This document shows, one piece after another, positions 1 through 5,799 of a stretch of 11,142 nt of DNA. Numbering within the stretch: position 1 is the first letter of the stretch; the number at the start of each line of letters is the position of its first letter. Position numbers and translations under genes: made by a program. The stretch covers positions 1 to 11,142 of the forward strand of contig JAKEIF010000122.1 of assembly GCA_022545875.1 (NCBI GenBank). The letters are read 5' to 3'. Below the pieces are notes generated by a model. The model was not told the DNA's origin. It saw only the letters and a list, made by a program, of their open reading frames with translations, and did not search any database. This DNA comes from Nitrososphaera sp. Its GTDB lineage: Archaea; Thermoproteota; Nitrososphaeria; Nitrososphaerales; Nitrososphaeraceae.

Positions 1-146
1 AAAACTACGATCTTGTCGTCAGTCTCCCTGACAACATGACCAAACGTCTGTCCACCTGCAACGACTGTCTTGTTGAAAAGATCCTTGGGATATTTGCCTT
101 CAAAACTTCCAAGGTCATCGTCGGAGCTAACACTGGTCTTCTTCAT
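1..146 (-). CDS. Hypothetical protein, 5' (N-terminal) part only
   Basis: The reverse strand reads open from ATG at 146 to the window edge, giving 48 residues. They begin MKKTSVSSDDDLGSF and continue through FEGKYPKDLF and GGQTFGHVVRETDDKIVV. An in-frame TAA lies two codons before the ATG, so this is the only usual start nearby. The stretch after residue 25 alternates in the way of short beta strands and vaguely recalls the start of a PRC-barrel-like fold (GxxxGxVVrEtdd). That likeness is an impression and no function should be assigned. A TTTTAA element on the same strand near 170-177 sits about 26 nt upstream, so the mRNA may be leaderless. The rest of the gene lies outside the window. Confidence 0.6.
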   Translation of the reverse strand, partial: MKKTSVSSDDDLGSFEGKYPKDLFNKTVVAGGQTFGHVVRETDDKIVV

Positions 147-321
147 TGCTTAAAACATGTCCATGACGGTTAAAACAAGTATGTGAGAATGGACAATAAC
201 ATAGTTTAAGGTCATAGTTTATTCAAAAATGGCTAATTTATCAGAGCAATATATCGCCCAACGCTGAATCATGTAGCACCATCCGATACACAGGGGTTAA
301 ATCACAGTCTAACTTGTTTCA
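147..321. other. AT-rich divergent intergenic region with short repeats
   Basis: This 175-bp stretch separates the leftward partial gene from the rightward secreted-protein gene. It holds no convincing ORF or RNA gene. A 9-bp direct repeat CATAGTTTA occurs at 200-208 and 213-221, and TTAAAACA occurs twice, at 150-157 and 170-177. TATA-like candidates for the rightward gene are CAATATAT near 248-254 and GTTAAAT near 299-305. Which of them is used cannot be told from sequence. Confidence 0.4.
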
Positions 322-1797
322 TTGCTGTCGTTGGCAAAGGGGGTCGCGCTTACTTTTGCTTTTCTGTTGCTTATTTTCCAATTTACTTGTGCCATTCCTG
401 CGAATGGAGACTTTACGGAAGTAACACTGTCGCTGCCTGTAATCACTGATTCAAACTACAAAGAACTGGCAGGCGCGCTAGTAGGTCAGCAAATAATAAT
501 TTCTGTCGGTATTGCAAATTTGAGCCCGTCTGCTTTAGAGTATTTGCTTGTAACCGAGGTCCGAACCGAGGAGGGAATAACTCAATTTTTGCAGCCGAGA
601 TGGGCCAGAGTGGGTTCAGACGACAAAGTACAATTGAACCATGTATGGAGGCCAGAGGAAGCGGGTTCATACCAAGTTCGCAGCTTTCTCACATCAGCTG
701 ACTGCAACCCCGAGGCATTTACGTCTGTGCGGACGGTCGAAGTCATTGTAAGGCTGCTGGACATTGGTCAGAAAGTTGTACCTCCATTGGAAGGCATCGC
801 TAGAGAAGCAGGCAAGCACTTCACATTTGAAGAGGTCGAAGCCATAGAACTTGAAGATATAAGGCGCGATGAAATCAGGGCCGAAGCCGAGGATGCAGCG
901 CTGATCAGGATGGAGGAAAAAGAGCGAAGAATACGCGAACTGATATGGTCAGACGAAAGAATTGTAGAGTATCAAAAAACTGTGGAAATATTCGGCTACG
1001 ATTCCCATTTTGCGATGGATGAAAGCTTTTGCGATAATGCCGAGATGACGATACCGCTGACCAGAGAACGCAACGCTACGGGCGACTGGCAAACGTCATA
1101 CGTAACTACCCTGAGCGGGAGGTCGGAGCTGTATGTCACCGTAGTTGATGGCAAAATTCGCTCAATTGTCGACAACCCTCTGAACGACACCACACTTGTC
1201 CACACCTTTACCGATCAACAGAAAAAAGCCATCCAGATAGCTCTAGGCGATGGCAGAGTCGAGGCGTTATTTCGCGGTAAAGATGTGGAGGTACGAGTAA
1301 GAGATTTCGGACTAGCTTTCGATGGATGCGAAGAAAAATGCGCAATCGTCTCAATTCATGTCAAAGAGAATGATGAAAAACAAGCCGCTGTCTTGTTGGA
1401 TATATCAAACGAGCGCGCGCTGTCTGTCAGACCTTCGGCGAAATGGATTAGCAAAGAACCCGAACGCGCCCTAGCCGCGGTAGAGGAAGGCCAATATCGG
1501 ATAGAAGTATCGTTCAACCGGCCCATCGACAAGCACAACTATACCAAGATGGAAAGAGAACACAATCTGGAAATAAGCTACCTCGAATATGCTGCGACTC
1601 AAAACGTCACTGGCGGAGCGTCCATGGAATTTACAACCCTTGAAAAGCTGGAAAATGACCTAGCGGTAAGGCATGGCGCAAGCCTTGTCGGAGTAACCAA
1701 AATCGTTGCACGCGGAGAGTCCGTCGATTGGCTTGATTTTTATCGACAAATGCGAAGCAGCATTTCAGACTTTACAGTCTTGCAAGTGCTCTACTAA
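322..1797 (+). CDS. Secreted, probably N-glycosylated multidomain protein of unknown function
   Basis: A 491-aa product starting with TTG at 322; an in-frame TAA at 310-312 excludes earlier starts, though a second TTG at 331 is possible. Residues 8-23 form a hydrophobic signal segment ending near TCA-IPANG, so export through Sec is likely. Residues about 30-145 look like an Ig/beta-sandwich domain. Residues about 168-220 are rich in Glu and Arg and probably form a long helix or coiled coil. Residues 220-375 include DGKIRSI and a four-Cys set (C237, C336, C340 and, further off, C128) that could form disulfides. The tail (385-491) starts with a RIEVSFNRPI strand. Five N-x-S/T sequons (N66, N251, N288, N406, N428) fit a cell-surface protein. 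I do not recognise the family. It stands alone, and a T6 run follows the stop. Confidence 0.85.
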   Translation: MLSLAKGVALTFAFLLLIFQFTCAIPANGDFTEVTLSLPVITDSNYKELAGALVGQQIIISVGIANLSPSALEYLLVTEVRTEEGITQFLQPRWARVGSDDKVQLNHVWRPEEAGSYQVRSFLTSADCNPEAFTSVRTVEVIVRLLDIGQKVVPPLEGIAREAGKHFTFEEVEAIELEDIRRDEIRAEAEDAALIRMEEKERRIRELIWSDERIVEYQKTVEIFGYDSHFAMDESFCDNAEMTIPLTRERNATGDWQTSYVTTLSGRSELYVTVVDGKIRSIVDNPLNDTTLVHTFTDQQKKAIQIALGDGRVEALFRGKDVEVRVRDFGLAFDGCEEKCAIVSIHVKENDEKQAAVLLDISNERALSVRPSAKWISKEPERALAAVEEGQYRIEVSFNRPIDKHNYTKMEREHNLEISYLEYAATQNVTGGASMEFTTLEKLENDLAVRHGASLVGVTKIVARGESVDWLDFYRQMRSSISDFTVLQVLY

Positions 1798-1965
1798 TTA
1801 ATTGTCTTTTTTGCAGAATTCTTGGAGAAAACACAAGACTAATCAAAAGCTGCTGGATTCTGTAGCATTTTGGACATGCAAAGTATGAAAAAGCTGCCGA
1901 TCGCCTATCTATAACAATTGACTATCAGTCTTAATACAAAAACTGCGTAATAATGGTGGAGAGAG
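1798..1965. promoter_or_regulatory. Gap with T-rich end of upstream gene and promoter candidates for the receiver gene
   Basis: A T6 run at 1807-1812, ten bases after the TAA of the secreted-protein gene, is a plausible archaeal U-rich termination site. Further on, CTATAACA (1909-1916) and CTTAATAC (about 1930-1937) are TATA-like candidates for the receiver gene. The first would leave a leader of about 30 nt carrying GGTGG (1955-1959), six bases before the TTG start, which could act as a ribosome binding site. No coding or RNA gene is evident here. Confidence 0.35.
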
Positions 1966-2337
1966 TTGAGAGACTCCATTCTTCTGGTAGACCAAAAGCA
2001 TAGCACGGCCAACCTGATGAAGACGTACCTTCGAGCAGATGGCTACGCCGTAGACCATACACCGGACCCAAAGGAGGCAGTGGTCTTTGCAACCCACACA
2101 GATTACTCACTTGTAATCACTGACCTCGTGATGAGGGGCATGACCGGAATCGACCTTTACCGCGAAATAAAGTACACCAGCGAAAGGGAGATCATCTTTA
2201 TGTTCTTGCTACGGCCGTCGAGTCAGGAACTCCGGCTCATGGGCTCGCTTGACAGAAAAGACGTGATAAAGAAAGAGCCGCTTTCTATCAACGAAGTCAT
2301 TACAAAGGTCCGCGCGGCGATCACGAATAATCAGTAA
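1966..2337 (+). CDS. Receiver-only response regulator (CheY-like) with altered active site
   Basis: A 123-aa protein made of one receiver (REC) domain with no output domain. The first strand ends SILLVDQ: D9 is kept, but its usual acidic partner is Q10. The phosphoacceptor is D53 in VITDLVMRGMTGIDLY, and the conserved lysine is K103 in VIKKEP. The usual Thr/Ser at the end of strand 4 is not apparent (IIFMFLLRPSS), so phosphorylation-linked switching may be weakened or different. TTG at 1966 is the only usual start after an in-frame TAA at 1951-1953; an ATG at 1953 is out of frame. Such proteins normally pass signals from histidine kinases by protein contact. No kinase is in the window. The 3' end overlaps the convergent 70-aa gene by 17 bp. 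Confidence 0.85.
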   Translation: MRDSILLVDQKHSTANLMKTYLRADGYAVDHTPDPKEAVVFATHTDYSLVITDLVMRGMTGIDLYREIKYTSEREIIFMFLLRPSSQELRLMGSLDRKDVIKKEPLSINEVITKVRAAITNNQ

Positions 2338-2533
2338 AGATGCTGTTGATATGTGACAAAAGCTCGTTGCGCAACCCGATTACTTTTACCCGCTTTTCCC
2401 CGTCAAGGTCAGTCATCAAAAGTGCGTCAAGACCCTCCACCAGATACTTTATGTTTGGAAGAGTCAGCAGGACTTTTTCTTCTCCCTGATTCTTGCTGGC
2501 CATTGTCATCATATTGATCATGGCTGCGGTCAT
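2321..2533 (-). CDS. Small conserved-looking hypothetical protein (70 aa)
   Basis: A reverse-strand ORF with ATG at 2533 and TGA at 2321-2323. The N-terminus is unusually Met-rich (Met at 1, 5, 8, 9 and 11), so the true start may lie further in, for example M5 at 2521. A TATA-like AATAATAT at 2550-2557 lies about 21 nt before the first ATG and 33 nt before M5. The body (VLLTLPNIKYLVEGLDAL, then GEKRVKVIGLRNELLSHI) looks like two or three amphipathic helices with no Cys or catalytic motif. It is soluble in appearance and I do not recognise the family. It overlaps the receiver gene tail-to-tail and is divergent from the cyclase gene. That placement suggests, but does not show, a role in the same signalling patch. 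Confidence 0.6.
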   Translation of the reverse strand: MTAAMINMMTMASKNQGEEKVLLTLPNIKYLVEGLDALLMTDLDGEKRVKVIGLRNELLSHINSIFTDYS

Positions 2534-2570
2534 TATTAACTACACTGGAATATTATTTGCATACTTCTCA

Positions 2571-2587
2571 TGCTTTACCTCAAAGCA
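2571..2587. repeat. Inverted repeat in divergent promoter region (possible operator)
   Basis: TGCTTT (2571-2576) and AAAGCA (2582-2587) are perfect 6-bp inverted arms around the 5-bp spacer ACCTC. The element lies between the divergent starts at 2533 (-) and 2621 (+), close to where promoter-bound factors would sit. It may be a dimeric regulator site or chance; only position and symmetry support it. Confidence 0.3.
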
Positions 2588-2620
2588 GAAATAGTCACCT
2601 GACGGTAATCTCGCCAAGCC

Positions 2621-3574
2621 ATGTCTGAAGCTTTGGGGTCGCCCGGTCCAACTAACTACCAGCGGCAGACGATCCTCAACCTGCATTATTCGGGCATCCC
2701 CGCCGAGATAATCGCGCTCCAGATGGATATCGACCAGAAAGAAGTAGACAGCGTAATAGAGGAAGCCGCAAGGCAAGAGCAGCAGAGCGAGGCCGCCAGG
2801 CTGGAATCAGAGATGTCATCGCTGGCATCATTTTACCTTGACGCGCTGGTCGACCTTGAACAGGCCATCAAACAGGCACAGCAGAGGGTGTGGAAAGCGC
2901 TAAAGGTTGAAACAAAATTCGACCTGTCCACCGAGGACACGCATAACGTCTTGGCAAAGCTGGCAAAATCCAAGGTAAGGCTGGTCATACTCAACATCGA
3001 CTTGGTCGGCTCAACCCGCTTGTCAATGACGCTTCCTGTCGACAGGCTCGCCACACTGGTTCAGGCATTTACCCAAGAGATGTCACTTACGATTAACGCG
3101 TACGGTGGCCACGTGCTCAAGTACGTAGGCGACGCAATCCTCGCGTTCTTTGTCGCCGAAGGTGACCCTTACCAGCCCAGCATCAACGCTATCAACTGTG
3201 CCCGGTCAATGATCAGCATCATCAGGGAAGGGATCAATCCCATCCTTAACCAATACGACTATCCGGAGATGAATGTCCGGATAGGCATCGATGTCGGCGA
3301 AAACGTCGTAGTCCAGTATGGCTGGAACACCCACACGGTGGAAGGCAGGCAATTCAGGTGGCCCCACTATGACATACTCGGATACACGATCAATGTCGCC
3401 GCCAAGATGACTACCATTGCAAAGCCAGATCAGATAGTTATTGGCCAGATGGTGTTTGACCTGCTTGACGACAGGCAAAAGTCCACTTTCAAGCTCCTGG
3501 AGGTAAACCCTGACGTATGGAGCTACATGAGCGACCAGACCGGCGGGATTTACAAGCTCTACGGCACCGGGTAG
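2621..3574 (+). CDS. Class III adenylate/guanylate cyclase with N-terminal HTH-like region
   Basis: A 317-aa cytosolic protein. Residues about 12-50 (YQRQTILNLHYSGIPAEIIA, then a helix starting DQKEVDSVI) resemble a helix-turn-helix of the sigma-70 region 4/resolvase kind. Residues 50-118 look like a helical or coiled-coil linker suited to dimerisation. Residues about 118-315 are a class III cyclase domain. Metal-binding aspartates are D127 (NIDLVGST) and D171 (KYVGDAILAFF); base-reading residues are K167 and D251, the Lys/Asp pair typical of ATP use; N258 is in INVAAK. The transition-state Arg expected four residues after that Asn is K262. The likely reaction is ATP to cAMP, working as a homodimer, but the Arg-to-Lys change leaves activity open. 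There is no membrane segment or phosphatase. The gene stands alone, with no strong TATA box just upstream. Confidence 0.88.
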   Translation: MSEALGSPGPTNYQRQTILNLHYSGIPAEIIALQMDIDQKEVDSVIEEAARQEQQSEAARLESEMSSLASFYLDALVDLEQAIKQAQQRVWKALKVETKFDLSTEDTHNVLAKLAKSKVRLVILNIDLVGSTRLSMTLPVDRLATLVQAFTQEMSLTINAYGGHVLKYVGDAILAFFVAEGDPYQPSINAINCARSMISIIREGINPILNQYDYPEMNVRIGIDVGENVVVQYGWNTHTVEGRQFRWPHYDILGYTINVAAKMTTIAKPDQIVIGQMVFDLLDDRQKSTFKLLEVNPDVWSYMSDQTGGIYKLYGTG

Positions 3575-3581
3575 CAGCACC

Positions 3582-3589
3582 TATATATT
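3582..3589 (+). promoter_or_regulatory. TATA box of the TFE gene
   Basis: TATATATT is centred 29-30 nt before the ATG at 3615 in a 40-bp intergenic gap. With archaeal transcription starting about 25-27 nt after the TATA centre, the tfe mRNA would have a leader of only a few nucleotides. Confidence 0.7.
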
Positions 3590-3614
3590 TGAAAATGCGA
3601 CAAAATAACATCAC

Positions 3615-4130
3615 ATGCGCGCCTTAGAGTACAAGGACTCTTTTGTCAATATCGCCGGCCTGATAGGCGGCGAAGAATACGTTAAAGTCGCAAAGTCTCT
3701 CTTGAACACCGAAGACGTCACGGACGAAGAGATTGCAAGCGCGACCGGGCTAAAGATAAACATTGTCCGCAAAGTGCTCTACGACATGTTCGGCAAGGCC
3801 CTTATCACCGGCATCCGAGTCAAGGACGAAAAGAAAGGCTGGTTCGTCTACCGCTGGCGCGCCAAGCAGGACCAAGTTGACAACTTTATTGAAAACCAGA
3901 AAAAGAAAATCCTGGACAGGCTGCACAAGCGCCTGGAGTACGAAGACTCTACAGAATTTTACCACTGTGGCAACCACGACTGTCCGCGCGTGAAATTCGA
4001 TTCGGCAGTCGAGCTCTTCTTCAAATGCCCCAACTGCAAAGGCCCGCTCAACATGGTAGACAATACAAAAGTAAAGGAAGCCCTCAGGTACAAGATAGAC
4101 CAGCTCACAACCGATATTTCAAAAAAATAG
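3615..4130 (+). CDS. tfe: Transcription factor E, alpha subunit (TFE)
   Basis: A 171-aa archaeal counterpart of the TFIIE alpha subunit. It binds the RNA polymerase clamp/stalk and helps open promoter DNA alongside TBP and TFB. Residues about 13-80 form the winged-helix domain (helices around EEYVKVAKSLL and DEEIASATGLKINIVRKVLY, wing near KGWFVYRW). Residues 84-112 are a charged linker helix. Residues 116-145 form the zinc ribbon with C118, C123, C138 and C141, followed by a C-terminal helix. Length and domain order match the family. It has its own TATA box and sits between the cyclase gene and an exported protein, with no operon partner. Confidence 0.95.
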   Translation: MRALEYKDSFVNIAGLIGGEEYVKVAKSLLNTEDVTDEEIASATGLKINIVRKVLYDMFGKALITGIRVKDEKKGWFVYRWRAKQDQVDNFIENQKKKILDRLHKRLEYEDSTEFYHCGNHDCPRVKFDSAVELFFKCPNCKGPLNMVDNTKVKEALRYKIDQLTTDISKK

Positions 4131-4145
4131 GACAGTAGGGCAGCA

Positions 4146-4153
4146 TTATATAA
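4146..4153 (+). promoter_or_regulatory. TATA box of the exported-protein gene
   Basis: TTATATAA is centred 29-30 nt before the TTG at 4179, the same spacing as at tfe. This supports TTG 4179 as the start and a near-leaderless transcript. Confidence 0.65.
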
Positions 4154-4178
4154 CAAGCATTTTGTTTGTAATCCAGAA

Positions 4179-4646
4179 TTGAGGCGCAGCTCTAGAATCA
4201 TTGTCTTCTCTGCCCTTGCAGGCGCCGCCATCTTTGCTGCAGCCGCTGCCTATGCATCACAGGCGTCAGGCCGGGACGCAGCCTTTGATTCCAATCTCCC
4301 CGAGTTCATGATGCGCTCAGACTCTTCGCTTTTGAAAATTATTCGTCACAATGATGGCGACAGTAGCTTCCAGCGTCTAGATGAATACACGCTTGCAACT
4401 TCAGACGCGGAATTGTACAAATACCTTTCCGCCGTAGACAAGGCGCACAATTCATCCCTTGGCAGCGCGGGCACACAGCTGGCGTACATGGAAGTGATTG
4501 TTTTTAGTGGCGAAACCCGGACGATCCTAAAAGAGATCCGCCCCGACCTGCGGACCCAGCAGGAAAACCCTGACTATGACGTTTATGCAAAGCAAATAGA
4601 AATGAGTGGCAAGCGCTACGCGCTGGAACTTTACATACCAAAATAA
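4179..4646 (+). CDS. Exported or membrane-anchored hypothetical protein (155 aa)
   Basis: It starts with TTG at 4179, supported by the TATA spacing. The first 30 residues are a classic signal/anchor: MRRSSR, then a long Ala-rich hydrophobic run (7-24), then AYASQASG with a possible cleavage near residue 26. The mature part (about 128 aa) has alternating strand-like stretches (LAYMEVIVFSGETRTILKEI and KRYALELYIPK) and one N-x-S site at N91, and it lacks Cys. The pattern suggests a small beta-rich domain outside the membrane. I do not recognise the family. Neighbours are tfe and a zinc-ribbon gene, each with its own promoter, so context gives no function. Confidence 0.8.
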   Translation: MRRSSRIIVFSALAGAAIFAAAAAYASQASGRDAAFDSNLPEFMMRSDSSLLKIIRHNDGDSSFQRLDEYTLATSDAELYKYLSAVDKAHNSSLGSAGTQLAYMEVIVFSGETRTILKEIRPDLRTQQENPDYDVYAKQIEMSGKRYALELYIPK

Positions 4647-4657
4647 TTATCCCGAGT

Positions 4658-4692
4658 CTGATTATCTCAAAATCAGGAAACAGCCAGATAAT
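4658..4692 (+). terminator. Weak overlapping inverted repeats after the exported-protein gene
   Basis: CTGATT (4658-4663) pairs with AATCAG (4671-4676), and ATTATCT (4661-4667) pairs with AGATAAT (4686-4692). The two hairpins are mutually exclusive because their left arms overlap. They lie between a stop codon and the next promoter, so they might help termination, but both are AT-rich and weak and no U-run follows. Confidence 0.2.
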
Positions 4693-4696
4693 ATCC

Positions 4697-4704
4697 CTTA
4701 TTTA
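4697..4704 (+). promoter_or_regulatory. TATA box of the 64-aa zinc-ribbon gene
   Basis: CTTATTTA is centred about 25-26 nt before the ATG at 4726, which predicts transcription starting at or next to the A of ATG, i.e. a leaderless mRNA. Confidence 0.55.
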
Positions 4705-4725
4705 CTTTGAAAATCTAACTATTCC

Positions 4726-4920
4726 ATGACAGTAACTGGCAAGCAGCGTTCGATAGAGACATTTGACTCGCCGATTACAAGGAAGCAGACGTATACGTCA
4801 TTGCCTCGACCGATCCAGTGTGCGCGCTGTAACAACCTTGCGTATTGCAAAGTAATGTACGATTTGGGCGATGTCATCAAAGTTGAATACCTCTGCAAGT
4901 CCTGCTGCAACTCGAGCTAG
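4726..4920 (+). CDS. Small zinc-ribbon protein (64 aa)
   Basis: A 64-aa ORF whose C-terminal half carries two Cys knuckles, CARC (C32, C35) and CKSC (C57, C60), with extra C41 and C61. The strand-rich stretch between them (KVMYDLGDVIKVEYL) fits a single zinc ribbon. The N-terminal 25 residues are polar and probably disordered. Proteins of this kind in archaea often bind nucleic acid or other proteins, but no specific role can be assigned. A TATA box 26 nt upstream supports the ATG. Its TAG stop (4918-4920) shares a CTAG with the stop of the convergent UDG gene. Confidence 0.7.
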   Translation: MTVTGKQRSIETFDSPITRKQTYTSLPRPIQCARCNNLAYCKVMYDLGDVIKVEYLCKSCCNSS

Positions 4921-5585
4921 TTCTTCAGCATCAAACGCACTTTTCTGAAAATATCTATCCACATAGCCCAGGATAATTTTCCTGTATTGGTGTTTTGCCG
5001 GCTAGGATGGTATGACGCAACAAGAGTCTTCCCGCCTCCCAGCTCGTAGTGCAGACCATGACCAAATCCGGCTTTTCCGACTTTGGCCGCCCTGCAATAG
5101 GCTTCAAATCCTATCCTGCCAAGCGCAAGAGTTACTCTGACATTCCTTAGCATTTCAAGTTCCGCCAAGAGATACTGTGAGCAGTTGGCAAGCTCTGTAG
5201 GAGTAGGTTTGTTCGCCGGAGGTGCGCAGCGCAGTGCTGCTGTGATGTATGCGTCCGTGAGGACAAGACCGTCGTCTTTCGATTGGCTGGTCGGCTTGCT
5301 TGCAAACCCAGTTTCATGCATCGCACGCATGAGCCAGTCGCCAGAGCTGTCGCCTGTGAACATTCTCCCTGTCCTGTTGCCCCCATGTGCCGCGGGTGCA
5401 AGGCCGACAATTAGCAGCCTTGCATTAGGGTCGCCCCAGCTCGGCAGTGGACGGGCCCAGTAATTCTCTTGGGCAAATCTTTTCACTTTTTGCTCTCCTA
5501 CTGTCTTGACGTACTCTGCGAGCCTTGGACAGAGCGTGCATTGCGTAATGCGAGCGTTGAGCTTTGCAAGACCTGACTCGTGCAT
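4917..5585 (-). CDS. udg: Uracil-DNA glycosylase, family 5 (UDGb type) with Fe-S cluster
   Basis: A 222-aa DNA repair enzyme that removes uracil, and probably other deaminated bases, from DNA to begin base excision repair. The motif GLAPAAHGGNRTGRMFTGD (61-79) is diagnostic of family 5, as opposed to the GEAPG form of family 4. The first motif lacks the usual polar catalytic residue, as is normal in this family. SGDWL follows, and HPSRQN (H193) is the C-terminal active-site motif. Cys 16, 19, 120 and 135 are placed to bind a 4Fe-4S cluster. Length is normal. The start ATG at 5585 has a TATA-like TAATATCT (5605-5612, reverse strand) about 24 nt upstream. It is convergent with the zinc-ribbon gene, with overlapping stops. 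Confidence 0.93.
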   Translation of the reverse strand: MHESGLAKLNARITQCTLCPRLAEYVKTVGEQKVKRFAQENYWARPLPSWGDPNARLLIVGLAPAAHGGNRTGRMFTGDSSGDWLMRAMHETGFASKPTSQSKDDGLVLTDAYITAALRCAPPANKPTPTELANCSQYLLAELEMLRNVRVTLALGRIGFEAYCRAAKVGKAGFGHGLHYELGGGKTLVASYHPSRQNTNTGKLSWAMWIDIFRKVRLMLKN

Positions 5586-5604
5586 ATGAAAAAAGATAAC
5601 AACG

Positions 5605-5612
5605 AGATATTA
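5605..5612 (-). promoter_or_regulatory. Probable TATA box of the UDG gene
   Basis: On the reverse strand TAATATCT is centred about 24 nt before the ATG at 5585, consistent with a near-leaderless transcript. It overlaps the region just before the rightward 40-aa ORF at 5623, so divergent promoters here would be very close. Confidence 0.4.
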
Positions 5613-5622
5613 GGCGCTTCCG

Positions 5623-5745
5623 ATGATAAGCGAATCTGCTAACCGGTTCGTCAATGGAATTTCCGCGCATCAAAAAATTGCAAATGAACCTTCAAAACTC
5701 TTGGATTCATCCGGAAAACACTTCGATGTTTCCGTAAAAGGGTAA
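5623..5745 (+). CDS. Possible 40-aa small protein
   Basis: ATG at 5623 opens a 40-codon frame ending TAA at 5743-5745, starting MISESANRFVNGISAHQKIA and ending GKHFDVSVKG. The product would be polar, with no Cys, signal or membrane segment. A TATA-like AAAGATAA (about 5592-5599) lies about 26-27 nt upstream, matching the leaderless spacing of neighbouring genes. Otherwise this 214-bp gap between the UDG start and the HTH gene would be non-coding. Length alone does not prove coding, and the frame could be chance. The 3' part contains an imperfect inverted repeat at 5712-5734. Confidence 0.3.
   Translation: MISESANRFVNGISAHQKIANEPSKLLDSSGKHFDVSVKG
5712..5734 (+). repeat. Imperfect hairpin CGGAAAACA / TGTTTCCG
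   Basis: CGGAAAACA (5712-5720) and TGTTTCCG (5727-5734) pair with one bulged A around the six-base loop CTTCGA. It lies 66 bp before the GTG of the HTH regulator gene. It could be an operator, an RNA hairpin or chance. Confidence 0.25.
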
Positions 5746-5770
5746 TCACGCAGCAGCATCCTGTTCTAGG

Positions 5771-5796
5771 CTAATCTTTTTATCACCGGGAAGGAG
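5771..5796 (+). promoter_or_regulatory. Promoter and ribosome binding site region of the HTH regulator
   Basis: TATA-like CTAATCTT/CTTTTTAT (5771-5783) is followed by AAGGAG (5791-5796). Spacing from AAGGAG is 3 nt to GTG 5800 and 12 nt to TTG 5809. TATA spacing fits GTG 5800 if CTAATCTT is used (about 26 nt) and TTG 5809 if CTTTTTAT is used (about 30 nt). The sequence therefore does not settle the start. Confidence 0.4.
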
Positions 5797-5799
5797 TTC

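Noticed and set aside
2321..2337. The overlap of receiver and 70-aa gene as a sequencing error or frameshift
   Set aside because: Both frames close with proper stops after family-consistent or protein-like sequence, and short tail-to-tail overlaps occur twice more in this window.
3206..3580. 124-codon - strand frame opposite the cyclase domain
   Set aside because: The cyclase reading is unambiguous in this region and the reverse product has no recognisable features.
5185..5463. 92-codon + strand frame opposite the UDG gene
   Set aside because: It covers the diagnostic UDG motifs on the other strand; its Gly/Ala/Ser-rich product is a shadow.
5623..5630. ATGATAA as a C box of a C/D guide RNA
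   Set aside because: No matching CTGA D box or internal C'/D' pair lies at a suitable distance, so a C/D RNA is not supported.
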